A DNA stretch of 64,000 bases from an uncultured bacterium (GCA_902765215.1 CACWZA010000003.1:124001-188000), one strand, 5' to 3'. Counted from the stretch's first letter, positions 35,301 to 44,292 are shown. Numbers and translations: made by a program. Notes: a model not told the origin generated them from the letters alone.

Positions 35301-36149
35301 CTACTTGATTTTAAGTCTTAAAACAGAATTAGTCCCCTGACATGCAACAAAAAGCATGTTCCCATCTACATGAAGTCCGTACGGCTGAACAACATCCTTT
35401 GTCAAAACAGAACATGCCCCCGAATGTGACAATCTGAGAACATTATTTGCATGATAGTTAGCAACATAAATATTACCCGCTTCGTCACAGGCAAGCGATA
35501 TAGGGCCTTTTAAGTTATTGCTTTTATAGAATAATACTCGCTTACCGTCAGGCTGAATTTTAAAAATCGCATTATCCGTAAAACTTGAAACATAAAGATT
35601 TCCGTATTTATCGGTCGCCACACCGGTCGGGCTTGTAATATTAGGATAACAGCCGTTAGTCTGATTAACATTTGGCTTTGCATTTGCCGCAGCAGTTGCG
35701 GGTTTAACATTACATTTACCCAAAGCATCCTGAGCTTTAGTATAATACCCGCTTGATTTTGGTATCATATCAAGATATTTTGCTGCATTTATTTTATCGC
35801 CCAACTGAGCACTCAATTTAGCAGCATTATAGATTGCCTCATACTCGTCAGGTTTCCTGGATATAATCTGTTCAAAAACCGATAATGCCTCGTCTGCCTG
35901 TTTCAGGTAGTCAAGAAGCGAGCCCAGATTATAATATGCATCAATATAATCAGGATAAAGTCTTATCGCTGTTCTGAAAGATGCTATAGCTTCTTCGTAC
36001 TGACCTAACTTATAACAATCAATCCCGTGATTGTACTCCAACTTAGCATCAGTCGGAATAACAGGCGCCTGTTCCTCAGCAAATGATTTCACCTGCGGAA
36101 AAACAAGCAACGCACAAACGAGTATTATTTTAAATAACTTTTTAATCAC
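35301..36149 (-). CDS. exported TPR and NHL-repeat protein
   Basis: 282 residues with GTG start supported by AAGGGT about 9 nt upstream. Signal peptide at 1-24 (LFKIILVCALLVFPQVKSFAEE), then TPR units from about 35 to 140 (YNHGIDCYKLGQYEEAIASF, AYYNLGSLLDYLKQADEAL, YNAAKLSAQLGDKINAAKY), a low-complexity linker, and NHL-type beta-propeller repeats from 165 (GVATDKYGNLYVSSFTDNAI, SLACDEAGNIYVANYHANNV). Only about three propeller repeats are present, too few for a closed propeller in one chain. Probably a periplasmic protein-binding scaffold. It lies 23 nt behind malQ. Confidence 0.82.
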   Translation of the reverse strand: MIKKLFKIILVCALLVFPQVKSFAEEQAPVIPTDAKLEYNHGIDCYKLGQYEEAIASFRTAIRLYPDYIDAYYNLGSLLDYLKQADEALSVFEQIISRKPDEYEAIYNAAKLSAQLGDKINAAKYLDMIPKSSGYYTKAQDALGKCNVKPATAAANAKPNVNQTNGCYPNITSPTGVATDKYGNLYVSSFTDNAIFKIQPDGKRVLFYKSNNLKGPISLACDEAGNIYVANYHANNVLRLSHSGACSVLTKDVVQPYGLHVDGNMLFVACQGTNSVLRLKIK

Positions 36150-36172
36150 AGGCTATTACCCTTATTAAAATT

Positions 36173-38020
36173 TTATTCTTCAAGAAGTTTAAGTGTTTTC
36201 TGATTTTTCTTGGCAAACTCAGAACCTCTTGCTCTTATTGCCATTGCCAAAATTTCTCTCATATTAAGTTTTTCCATATCCTGATAGTTATTTGGCAATC
36301 TCAAAGACCAGTTTGCATCACCTGATGTACCCGGTTTGTTGTAAACATCATCAATCTTAAACATATCAGTAAAGAAAATTTGGATATTCTTTGCTTTTGA
36401 TGCAAACATTTCCGCAAGTTTTACCTTCTTCAGATATTCTGCATCATGCGTAAGATTCCAAATGATTTCATCCTTGTTATCAGCTTCTGCAAACATATCC
36501 TCAACGAGGTTTTTAACATGCAGATAACCTTCTTCTGTTTCAACCATATCTTTTGCCCAGAAAGCAATTGGTTCATTATCGTGAGTACCAACCATTGCCC
36601 AGACATTTTCTTCAATGTTTCTGCAACGATAAGGGTGATCTTCTTTTTCAGGTTTAACAAATTGAGTCAATCTCATACCCTGAAGCTTGTATTCTTTCAT
36701 AACAGCATCAACAGGGTTTGTTAAAGTACCCAAATCTTCACATACGATAGAATCCTTATTAAGTCCGCATTCTTTTGCAGCGGCAATAACAATTTTTTCA
36801 ATAAGCCTGCCGTATTGCTTAATTTGTTCTTTGTTCAAAGTTTTAATATATTTTTCCTTATCAGGTTCAAGTGTATTATCTATATCATCAGGGCCTGCAA
36901 TTGAATATCTTGACAATTCAGGGTGAAGCGGTGATGAATAAAGTCGGCCTGCACCTTGTTCAGGTAACGGTTTCTTACCTGATTTGTATACCCACGGATC
37001 TATAAGCCCTACAATGTGGTCAATTCTCACACCACCCGGGTTATCTTTGAACATCTTTTTATAAAGGTTCTTCATTAAGATACCGCCCTCGCCGAGAGAA
37101 CCGTCATAGTTATACATTTTTTCAGGATCCATAACAGGGAATCCCCATGCCTGCCCGTCTTTAGAGAAGTAGTCAGGCGGACAACCGAGACACCACCCGG
37201 GAAGGAATAATGACTGATAAGCCCACGCATCTCTGTCAGAGAATGCAACCTGACGGTCTGCAATCATTTTAATTTTATGTTTTTTAGCAAACTTCTTGGT
37301 TTCTTCAAGTTGTCTGTCGAGCACAAACTGGCAGAACTTATAGAAATCGATATCGTCAGCATATTTTTCTTTAATTTCTGCTATTCTCTTTTCTGCGTTA
37401 GCCTTTTCTTCATCATTCTTAGGATTTAGCAGATTCTTATCTAAATCTGATTTCCAGATAGGCCAGTAGTCATTTCCGTTATCAATTGACAATGCTTCAT
37501 AAAGTGAGTCGTTATCGAGCCAAAAAGCATTTTCTTTTTTGAACTTATCGAACTCTTTTTGAAGTTTCTTTTGATTTTTAAAATTATTCCAAGCCTCTTT
37601 AAGAGCCTCTGTTTGAGCTTTGAAAATGTATGAGTAAGCAGTTTTACCCTTATTTTGCTGAGGGTTATTGTCTACAATTTTTTTAAAGGTTTCTTCAGAC
37701 AAAATATTAAACCAGTCTTTTGTCGTAAGTTGTTTTAAGTCGATGAAAAGAGGGTTCCCTGAGAAAATAGTACCTGTGTAAGGTGATGAATCAGAAGATT
37801 TTGTCTTACCTGCAGGTCCCAACTGAATAGCATCAAACAACCCTTCAAAAAATTCTATAACTTCGTGACCTGCTGATGAATTCATTGAGCCAAAGCCGGT
37901 ATCTTCACCGTCTTTAGAAGGAAAACTTCCGCCGTGCATAATGAAAACAAAATTTTCTTTACCTAAAACTTTTAAAGCCTCTCTTACCGCTTTTTTACAT
38001 TTCTTACGATCGCAACTCAT
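36173..38020 (-). CDS. malQ: 4-alpha-glucanotransferase (GH77)
   Basis: Amylomaltase that moves alpha-1,4-glucan segments. 615 residues. Catalytic sites: nucleophile Asp in VRIDHIVGLIDPWVY, acid-base Glu in VCEDLGTL, and Asp in GTHDNEPIAFW. An inserted charged helical region of about 100 residues lies around 120-230. The short Cys- and Lys-rich start (MSCDRKKCKKAV) follows AAGGAG 6 nt upstream of 38020; the open frame extends 22 codons further without a site. Together with the GH13 enzyme it suggests glycogen or maltodextrin use. Confidence 0.9.
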   Translation of the reverse strand: MSCDRKKCKKAVREALKVLGKENFVFIMHGGSFPSKDGEDTGFGSMNSSAGHEVIEFFEGLFDAIQLGPAGKTKSSDSSPYTGTIFSGNPLFIDLKQLTTKDWFNILSEETFKKIVDNNPQQNKGKTAYSYIFKAQTEALKEAWNNFKNQKKLQKEFDKFKKENAFWLDNDSLYEALSIDNGNDYWPIWKSDLDKNLLNPKNDEEKANAEKRIAEIKEKYADDIDFYKFCQFVLDRQLEETKKFAKKHKIKMIADRQVAFSDRDAWAYQSLFLPGWCLGCPPDYFSKDGQAWGFPVMDPEKMYNYDGSLGEGGILMKNLYKKMFKDNPGGVRIDHIVGLIDPWVYKSGKKPLPEQGAGRLYSSPLHPELSRYSIAGPDDIDNTLEPDKEKYIKTLNKEQIKQYGRLIEKIVIAAAKECGLNKDSIVCEDLGTLTNPVDAVMKEYKLQGMRLTQFVKPEKEDHPYRCRNIEENVWAMVGTHDNEPIAFWAKDMVETEEGYLHVKNLVEDMFAEADNKDEIIWNLTHDAEYLKKVKLAEMFASKAKNIQIFFTDMFKIDDVYNKPGTSGDANWSLRLPNNYQDMEKLNMREILAMAIRARGSEFAKKNQKTLKLLEE

Positions 38021-38161
38021 ACATAACTCCTTATAATAAACTAACATCGCTAAACTAAATTTAGCATTGACATGCCAAATTATCAAGAGAAATAAATCCC
38101 ATGTAAATCTTTGTTAATGATGACTATCCCGACTATCTTGTTTCAAAAGGGCGGTTTTTGA

Positions 38162-38167
38162 TATAAT
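38162..38167 (+). promoter_or_regulatory. -10 box of glmU
   Basis: Extended TGa-TATAAT about 25 nt before the ATG, followed by AGAGGGAGA as ribosome site. This is a conventional leadered promoter, in contrast to the leaderless set. Confidence 0.5.
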
Positions 38168-38192
38168 ATATTATCAGAGGGAGATAATTATT

Positions 38193-39476
38193 ATGGTTAA
38201 ATCGGTAATATTAGCGGCAGGTAAAGGTACAAGAATGAAGTCTGAAACACCGAAGGTGCTTCATGAGATTTATTCAAAAACCCTTTTAGGTTATGTAATT
38301 GATGCAGTGAACGACACGGGGCTCGCAGACGAAAACTATGTTATTGTCGGGCATCAGGCTGAACGCGTTGAGGAATTTGTAAAAGAAAACTACAACAACG
38401 CAAAGACCGTATTGCAATCACCTCAACTCGGAACAGGTCATGCAGTCAGTATGGTTTGTCCTTATCTTGAAAACTTTGACGGAGAAGTAATTATCCTCTG
38501 TGGTGATACCCCGCTTATTACATCTGATACCCTCAAAACCTTTATAGAAGCTCACAGAGAAATGAAATCTGATATTACCGTTATGAGTGCTGTTTTTGAT
38601 AACCCGACAAACTACGGAAGAATAATAAGAAATTCTGACGGCTCACTCAACTCTATTGTTGAAGAAAAAGATGCAACACAGGAACAGAAAGCGGTAAAAG
38701 AAATCAATGCGGGAATCTATTGTCTTAACTGGCAAAAAATCAAAAATGCGTTCTCTCAATTGAAAACAAACAACGCACAAGGAGAATATTACCTCACAGA
38801 CATTATCGAATGGGGAAACAAAAACGGGTTAAGCGTAAATGCCCATATTCTTGAACGAAACGAGGAAATCTATGGTATAAACTCAAAACTCAACCTTGCA
38901 GAAGCAACAAAAATGCTCACCAAAAGAACATTAGACAAATTCATGACAGACGGTATCACAATAATTGATCCTGATTCAACATGGATAGACCCGCAAACAG
39001 AAATCGGAAAAGATACGATTATTTACCCGTCCACATACATTGAAGGTGTAAATAAAATCGGCGCTAACTGCAAAATAGGGCCTTTCGCCCATTTAAGAGG
39101 CGGAGTAACGCTTGAAGACGATGTAAAAATCGGGAACTATGTTGAGGTTAAAAAAGCCCACATAAAAAGCCACACAAACGCCTGTCATCTGACTTATATC
39201 GGAGACAGCGAAATCGGCTCTAATGTAAACATAGGAGCAGGTACAATCACAGCAAATTATGATCCGTTATCAAAAGTTAAGAGTAAAACAATTATTGAAG
39301 ATAATGCAAAGATAGGCTCAAACTCAGTTCTTGTGGCTCCCGTAACAATAGAAGAAGGAGCAAATGTAGGAGCACTTAGCGTTATTACAAAAAATATTTC
39401 AAAATGGTCACTTGCAATAACAAGAGCACCTTTGAAAATTTTTGAAGGCTGGGTTTCTAAGAAACTTGGCAAATAG
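38193..39476 (+). CDS. glmU: bifunctional GlcNAc-1-phosphate uridyltransferase and GlcN-1-phosphate acetyltransferase
   Basis: Makes UDP-GlcNAc. 427 residues, about 30 shorter than E. coli GlmU. N-terminal pyrophosphorylase domain: LAAGKGTRMKSETPKVLH at 7-24, QLGTGHAV, GDTPLI, NAGIYC. C-terminal left-handed beta-helix from about 260 with the acetyltransferase residues in NYVEVKKAHIKS, HLTYIGDSEIG and NIGAGTITANYD. The tail after the helix is short. An Fe-S protein gene follows 10 nt later. Confidence 0.93.
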   Translation: MVKSVILAAGKGTRMKSETPKVLHEIYSKTLLGYVIDAVNDTGLADENYVIVGHQAERVEEFVKENYNNAKTVLQSPQLGTGHAVSMVCPYLENFDGEVIILCGDTPLITSDTLKTFIEAHREMKSDITVMSAVFDNPTNYGRIIRNSDGSLNSIVEEKDATQEQKAVKEINAGIYCLNWQKIKNAFSQLKTNNAQGEYYLTDIIEWGNKNGLSVNAHILERNEEIYGINSKLNLAEATKMLTKRTLDKFMTDGITIIDPDSTWIDPQTEIGKDTIIYPSTYIEGVNKIGANCKIGPFAHLRGGVTLEDDVKIGNYVEVKKAHIKSHTNACHLTYIGDSEIGSNVNIGAGTITANYDPLSKVKSKTIIEDNAKIGSNSVLVAPVTIEEGANVGALSVITKNISKWSLAITRAPLKIFEGWVSKKLGK

Positions 39477-39485
39477 GGGTATTTT

Positions 39486-40598
39486 GTGAACGAGAAAAAT
39501 ATTAAATCTCTATCTGACTACAAAGAAGAAATACACCGTTGTTCCAAGTGCGGTTTGTGTCAGGCTGAATGTCCGCTGTTTCAGGCAACCGGAAACGAAT
39601 GTACCGTTTCCAGAGGCCAGTTTGTAATGCTCGACGGCATTGTAAGGGGCAAACTTAAAATGAACAAAACCGTGAACAGATACCTCGATTTGTGCCTAAA
39701 ATGCGGTAAATGTTCAGATTTCTGTCCGAGTGACATTGACATTGTTGATATTCTGCTGACAGCAAAACACGAATATTTTAAAAACTCACTCGAAGGCAAA
39801 ATTTACGCATTCTTAGAGTCAAAACCAATTTTTGACACTGCTTTAAATATCATCAAGTTTTTCACCAATATTTTTAGCAGGAAAATAAAATCAAAACCGT
39901 TTGACACAAAAGCAGTCTATTTCGGAGGATGTATTTCTGCCCTGAAACCAAATATCAAAAACTATGTAACAACCCTTCTGAACAAAATGCACATAGAAGT
40001 AATCCCGACAGATTTCAACTGTTGCGGAATGCCGTTTTTAACGACAGGAAATCTTGAACGGTTTGAACAGGTTATAAAAGAAAATATTTCAAAACTGCCT
40101 GATAACTGCGAATATTTAATAACCGACTGTGCGAGCTGCGAGTGGGCATGGAAACAGTATTCAAAATACTTAAATGACGACGAATTGAAAGAACAACTAA
40201 AAAACATAAAAATTAAAAGCATTTACGAACTGATTGCATCAAACGGGATAAAATTTGAATCAAAAAAAGAATACAATCTGACCTACCACAAACCTTGTCA
40301 CACAAAGGATAATGAATATAATGCCATTACAGACATACTGACAAAAATCGAAAACAGTTCTTATTCCGAACTCTACGATTTTGACAAGTGCTGCGGTTTC
40401 AGCAGCTACGAACACCCGCTGACTCTCTCGGAAACAAACCCGATAAGAAAAAATAAAGAAAAAAATATCAACAACTCAAATGCAGATTTTGTCATAACAA
40501 ACTGCGTCGGCTGTCTTACCGCCTTAAAAATGATGAAAACAAAAGCAAAACCAATCCGTCTGATATCGTTCCTGAAAGACTTCTGCAAAATCAAATGA
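39486..40598 (+). CDS. (Fe-S)-binding oxidoreductase subunit, GlcF/LutA-like
   Basis: 370 residues, GTG start with AGGGGT about 8 nt upstream. Two 4Fe-4S ferredoxin sites lie at the N-terminus (CSKCGLCQAECP at about 18-29 and CLKCGKCSDFCP at about 70-81), followed by two CCG domains (NCCGMPF, KCCGFSSYEHP) of the heterodisulfide-reductase type. This matches the Fe-S subunit of glycolate or lactate oxidases, yet no flavin subunit (GlcD) is adjacent. Its partner and substrate are unknown. Confidence 0.82.
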   Translation: MNEKNIKSLSDYKEEIHRCSKCGLCQAECPLFQATGNECTVSRGQFVMLDGIVRGKLKMNKTVNRYLDLCLKCGKCSDFCPSDIDIVDILLTAKHEYFKNSLEGKIYAFLESKPIFDTALNIIKFFTNIFSRKIKSKPFDTKAVYFGGCISALKPNIKNYVTTLLNKMHIEVIPTDFNCCGMPFLTTGNLERFEQVIKENISKLPDNCEYLITDCASCEWAWKQYSKYLNDDELKEQLKNIKIKSIYELIASNGIKFESKKEYNLTYHKPCHTKDNEYNAITDILTKIENSSYSELYDFDKCCGFSSYEHPLTLSETNPIRKNKEKNINNSNADFVITNCVGCLTALKMMKTKAKPIRLISFLKDFCKIK

Positions 40599-40852
40599 GC
40601 CCAAATGATAACTGAATTTCAGTATTATTAACTTTTGTTAAAGTTTGCAAATTTTAGGGTTGTAGGCATGTACAAACATGGTTTAAAATATAGTAGGAGT
40701 ATAAGAAAAGAAATACATTTACCGAGTTTAGTCTGCAATTCATTAAACAACAACTATTTACCCGTACTATTTAACTATTAATTTTATTCTAAATCGCGAA
40801 AAGGAATTGCCACGACATATAACTTGATAAATCTATGGTTTATCGGGGGATT

Positions 40853-41416
40853 ATGAACATCAGGGGATTTGTTATTGGGATATTGATGATTTTTGTCTTC
40901 AGCATGCCTGCATTTGCCGGATATGTAGACAATTTCACCAGAGACAACCACATTAAAGAGGCATTGGTACTTCTTGAAAACAACGGGGCAGCAGAAGTAT
41001 TTGAAAACCTGGAAGAAAACAGTGTAAAAATAGCATTCTATGATTTATCACAAATATCTTACGGTTATATGAACCACTTTGCCGTAAACTCAGTAGATAC
41101 CTTCGGCAACAGATATATTTTGATAAATACAAAGTACAAAAATGCAACACCGGAAGAACTGGCATGCATTATCGCACACGAAAGTTTTCACAAACTCAAA
41201 GTAGCAACCTACGAGGAAGAGTACACTGCAACACAAAAAGAAGCACACTACTGGAGTATCTTAAAAGTTAAGGGCAAAGAATACAAAAGTTCTCCGCTGC
41301 TTGCAAGACTTGATAACCTTAACAACTTAAGACTTGCATCAACAAAAGAGAAAAACCTCATTCAGGAAAAAATCAACAAAAGTCCTTTCTACAAAAAACA
41401 ATTAGCAACCAGATAA
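40853..41416 (+). CDS. exported putative zinc metalloprotease (HExxH)
   Basis: 187 residues with signal peptide (IRGFVIGILMIFVFSMPAFAG, about 1-22). The sequence CIIAHESFHKL places HESFH at 109-113, and glutamates follow about 8-20 residues later (EEEYTATQKEA), as in gluzincins. No other family mark was recognised, and the protein is small, so protease activity is inferred. GGGGGA lies before the ATG at 40853; an earlier in-frame ATG at 40835 has none. The hairpin GATAAA/TTTATC at 40826-40844 lies just before this ribosome site. Confidence 0.65.
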   Translation: MNIRGFVIGILMIFVFSMPAFAGYVDNFTRDNHIKEALVLLENNGAAEVFENLEENSVKIAFYDLSQISYGYMNHFAVNSVDTFGNRYILINTKYKNATPEELACIIAHESFHKLKVATYEEEYTATQKEAHYWSILKVKGKEYKSSPLLARLDNLNNLRLASTKEKNLIQEKINKSPFYKKQLATR

Positions 41417-41417
41417 T

Positions 41418-41468
41418 AAAAACTCTCATTATTATGGTAAAATATTCTCATAGTAATAGAGAGTTTTT
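41418..41468. terminator. long imperfect hairpin abutting the start codon at 41469
   Basis: AAAAACTCTC (41418-41427) pairs with GAGAGTTTTT (41459-41468), and the stem extends imperfectly through ATTATTATG/CATAGTAATA. The 3' arm and its T5 end directly at the ATG. It can terminate transcripts from 40853 and would hide the GAGAG ribosome site. An extended -10 box (TGg-TAAAAT, 41438-41443) lies in the loop. Confidence 0.65.
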
Positions 41469-42122
41469 ATGTCAAATTTTGATTTTTTAAAAGATGTAGA
41501 TGAGGATCTTTGCAGACTAATTAAAGATGCAGAGAAGCTTTACAGAGACGAATACTTTGAGCAGTCAATCGTTCAGACAAGACGATTTGCGGAAAATGTC
41601 TGCAGAAGTTTGCTCGGGGAAAGACTTATTCCCGACTCGACTTTTGATGAATGTCTTGCAACACTTAACGACCTTTTCACAAAAAATATCCGCCAAAGAG
41701 AACTTATCAGCGATTTATACTTTTTAAAAGCGCAGGGTAACGCATCCGCTCACGGCAAAAAAGTTAAACAAGACGGTAATATTGCACTCGACTGCATAAA
41801 AAGAGCGTTTGAACTCGGTATAAATTATGCCGTTATGACAGGTGGCGACAAGAAACTCGAGAAACTCGAATTCTCTGAAGAAGTGCTTGTCATGGGAGAA
41901 AAAAAGAAAAAAGGGAAACTGAAAGAAAAATATATCGCAAAAAAGAAACAGGCAAAAAAGAATAACCAACTCTATAAAAAGAAAAAAGATCAGGCAAAAG
42001 AATATGTTTACCCAAGTCTGGTAGAAAACCCAAAATCAGCAACAAAAATGAACTTTGTAGGCGGGCTTATTCTACTGCTTGCAATCGCATTCTATATCTA
42101 CATAACCTTTTTTGCAAAATAA
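41469..42122 (+). CDS. DUF4145-like protein with C-terminal membrane anchor
   Basis: 217 residues. Residues 10-110 resemble the DUF4145 helical domain found in or beside some restriction enzymes (AEKLYRDEYFEQSIVQTRRFAENVCRSLL, then FLKAQGNASAHGKK). A strongly basic Lys-rich linker (140-185) and a single C-terminal membrane segment (GGLILLLAIAFYIYITFF) follow, so it is tail-anchored with its domain inside the cell. No restriction or nuclease gene is nearby. Function unknown. Confidence 0.65.
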   Translation: MSNFDFLKDVDEDLCRLIKDAEKLYRDEYFEQSIVQTRRFAENVCRSLLGERLIPDSTFDECLATLNDLFTKNIRQRELISDLYFLKAQGNASAHGKKVKQDGNIALDCIKRAFELGINYAVMTGGDKKLEKLEFSEEVLVMGEKKKKGKLKEKYIAKKKQAKKNNQLYKKKKDQAKEYVYPSLVENPKSATKMNFVGGLILLLAIAFYIYITFFAK

Positions 42123-42127
42123 AAGAC

Positions 42128-42898
42128 TTAATTCCCAAGCGCTTTTTTAGCCTTTCGCCAGAGTTTGTCGTATTCCTCAAAGGTATATTCTTCAAGCGGT
42201 TTTTCAGCAAGTTCTTCCATCTTTCTAAACCGTTTCATAAACTTAGAATTTGCTCTCAGCAAAGACTGTTCAGCATCAATCTTGTACCAGCGGGAAAGGT
42301 TAACCGTTGCAAAGAAAATATCACCCATTTCGTCTTCCATTGCATCTTTGTCACCTGCCTTAACAGCTTCAAAAAACTCATCATACTCAGATTTTATACA
42401 ATCTTTCAGAGTTTCAACACAATCCCACTCAAACCCGACTTTTATTGCTCTTTTACTAATCTTCTGACACGCCATTAGGGCAGGTAAGTTCTTTGGAATA
42501 CCGTCCATTTGGGATTTTCGGTCTTTCTTTTCTTCTTTTTTAAGCTCTTCCCATTTCTCAACAACATCCTGCGGGGTTTCGACATGTGCATTGCCGAAAA
42601 CATGAGGGTGTCTGTGAATAAGTTTATCTTTTAACTCTTTAGCAACGGCCTCAATATCATAGTCACCTTCTTCACTCGCAATTTGTGAATGTAAAAGTAC
42701 CTGAAGCAAAACATCGCCGAGTTCTTCTCTCAAATGCTCAGGCTTACCCTCTCTGATTGCCTCTACTGCCTCATAAGCTTCTTCCAGCATGTTAGGAGTA
42801 AGCGATTCATGGGTTTGTGCTCTGTCCCACACACACCCGTTTTCACTTCTCAAAACTTCAATTACCCCAATCAATTCTTCCAGTTGCTTATATTTCAT
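42128..42898 (-). CDS. mazG: nucleoside triphosphate pyrophosphohydrolase MazG
   Basis: Hydrolyses NTPs to NMPs, a house-cleaning enzyme. 256 residues with two MazG domains: EEAYEAVEAIREG, EELGDVLLQVLLHSQIA with the metal-binding acidic residues, the HRHPHVFG motif, and a second EMGDIFFATVNLSRW. The ATG at 42898 has GGGGAG 7 nt upstream. It ends 5 nt from the convergent DUF4145-like gene. Confidence 0.93.
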   Translation of the reverse strand: MKYKQLEELIGVIEVLRSENGCVWDRAQTHESLTPNMLEEAYEAVEAIREGKPEHLREELGDVLLQVLLHSQIASEEGDYDIEAVAKELKDKLIHRHPHVFGNAHVETPQDVVEKWEELKKEEKKDRKSQMDGIPKNLPALMACQKISKRAIKVGFEWDCVETLKDCIKSEYDEFFEAVKAGDKDAMEDEMGDIFFATVNLSRWYKIDAEQSLLRANSKFMKRFRKMEELAEKPLEEYTFEEYDKLWRKAKKALGN

Positions 42899-43054
42899 CA
42901 ATAAACTCCCCTCATCAATATCATTTTATCATAATCAGATATTTTCTTTTAAAATTGTTTTGTAACAAATTGATACAAACTACTTTAAAATATTTGTAAA
43001 TTTTTGTAAAATTGAGAATACAATTTGGCAAAAATCACGCGTTTTTTGCGTTGA

Positions 43055-43060
43055 TATAAT
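43055..43060 (+). promoter_or_regulatory. -10 box of the FKG gene pair
   Basis: Extended TGa-TATAAT about 30 nt before the ATG at 43091, with AGGAG as ribosome site between. A small ACGC/GCGT hairpin overlaps the spacer. Confidence 0.5.
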
Positions 43061-43090
43061 TGTGAAGGTGAAATTTCAGGAGTGTGTGAA

Positions 43091-43807
43091 ATGTTAGAAA
43101 TTCAAAATCAGCCACAAATCCAAGCAACATCTGCAGTAAATTTCAAGGGAGGGCGTGATTACGAACGCTATTCTTTTGATGACGAAATGCCGGACAGTTT
43201 CGATAAAGCAGGCATTGAGGCAGAACGCGATGAAAAACTAGACAAGATTAACGAGTCAAAAAGTCAGTTTGATTCGCTGGCAGACGAACTTGAAAATTCT
43301 GACAACAAATTAGTTCAAAAATCAGGGAAACTTATCAGATTCGGTGCTACAGCACTCGGAATTGTAGGTACATTCGTTGTAGCAAAATACTCATCTAAGA
43401 TGGCTATTGAAACTCTTAAATCAGTAGCAAAACACCCTGCAATCAAAACGACACTCAATACATTAAAAGAAGCAAAAAAACCTGCAGGCGACGCAGCAAA
43501 AGCAATCAAAGACTTAGCAGGTAAGGCTCTTGAAAATCCAAAAGTTAAAGAAGGTGTAGAAAAATTCGCTAACTCAAAAGTTGTAACTGCAGCGAAAGAA
43601 ATATTAAAGAATGAAAAAGTAGCAAAGGTTCTTGATCCTTTAAAGACTACAATCGATTCTATAAAAGGAATTAAAATCAACGGAAAAAGTATACAATCAA
43701 CAGTCGAAAATATAATGGCAGGTGCTACAACAGGCTCTGTTATCGTTGATGACTTAACCGGCAGAAATAATGATAAATCAGTAGTAGATTTAGCAACCGG
43801 TGTATAA
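43091..43807 (+). CDS. FKG-motif protein, 238 aa, unknown function
   Basis: Polar N-terminus ending in AVNFKGG (residues 15-21), then an acidic stretch, a coil (DEKLDKINESKSQFDSLADEL, about 50-75), one hydrophobic segment (FGATALGIVGTFVVAKY, about 85-102) and a Lys/Ala-rich helical tail with LEAAK-like repeats. There is no signal peptide. AGGAG is 8 nt before the ATG at 43091. It is followed 11 nt later by another FKG gene, so the two form a unit. I do not recognise the family. Confidence 0.72.
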   Translation: MLEIQNQPQIQATSAVNFKGGRDYERYSFDDEMPDSFDKAGIEAERDEKLDKINESKSQFDSLADELENSDNKLVQKSGKLIRFGATALGIVGTFVVAKYSSKMAIETLKSVAKHPAIKTTLNTLKEAKKPAGDAAKAIKDLAGKALENPKVKEGVEKFANSKVVTAAKEILKNEKVAKVLDPLKTTIDSIKGIKINGKSIQSTVENIMAGATTGSVIVDDLTGRNNDKSVVDLATGV

Positions 43808-43818
43808 GGAGATTCAGA

Positions 43819-44217
43819 ATGGATATATCAATCAGACCATCAGCAACAGCTCCAATATCTTACAAAGGAGAAACCGTTCACAGATTTGGCGAAAAAGTTC
43901 GTGATAACTCTACAGAAATCACCGCAGGCGGTGGAGCAGGGTTCGCAACTTTTGCAACCATCAACCAATCTTCTAAAATCGGAAACGGACTTGTAAAAGC
44001 AGTTAAAGGTTCTAAAGCGCTCAAGGTTGAAAAACAAGCACAAATTCTTGAACTGATGAGCAAATTCAAACCATTGGCAAAATTCACAAACAACCCGATT
44101 GTTAAAAAAGTGGCAGGCGGTCTGGCGGGTTTATCAGCAGCAACAACATTAGTCGGTTCAACCGCTAAAATCGCTGATACATACAGTTTCTTAAGCAACC
44201 AAAACCCAATGGCATAA
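43819..44217 (+). CDS. FKG-motif small protein, 132 aa, unknown function
   Basis: N-terminus polar with ISYKG at about residues 13-17, then a glycine/alanine-rich weakly hydrophobic segment (TAGGGAGFATFATI, 35-48), basic helix, and a second weakly hydrophobic segment (VAGGLAGLSAATTLVGS, about 95-112). No signal peptide. Similar in plan to its neighbour at 43091 but shorter. GGAG precedes the ATG. A strong terminator follows. Confidence 0.7.
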   Translation: MDISIRPSATAPISYKGETVHRFGEKVRDNSTEITAGGGAGFATFATINQSSKIGNGLVKAVKGSKALKVEKQAQILELMSKFKPLAKFTNNPIVKKVAGGLAGLSAATTLVGSTAKIADTYSFLSNQNPMA

Positions 44218-44244
44218 GCTGAAAATATGAAAAAGATTTAATAA

Positions 44245-44272
44245 AAAAGACCTGATAAAAATCAGGTCTTTT
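44245..44272. terminator. bidirectional terminator
   Basis: 11-bp stem AAAAGACCTGA/TCAGGTCTTTT with a 6-nt loop, between the convergent genes at 43819 and 44293. Confidence 0.88.
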
Positions 44273-44292
44273 TAGTTATAAATTGTTTCCAA

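Noticed and set aside
40599-40852. Small gene or RNA in the gap before the putative zincin
   Set aside because: No ORF with ribosome site and no strong hairpin except the short one at 40826-40844.
41469-42122. Restriction or defence system around the DUF4145-like protein
   Set aside because: No nuclease, methyltransferase or helicase is nearby; neighbours are a putative zincin and mazG, the house-cleaning type.
42128-42898. MazG as part of a toxin-antitoxin module
   Set aside because: Two-domain 256-residue MazG is the housekeeping form, and no mazEF genes are adjacent.
44217-44240. Shared TATGAAAAAGATTTAATA with 6645-6662
   Set aside because: The 18-bp match is A/T-dominated and isolated; flanks do not agree, so chance or a minor remnant is likely.
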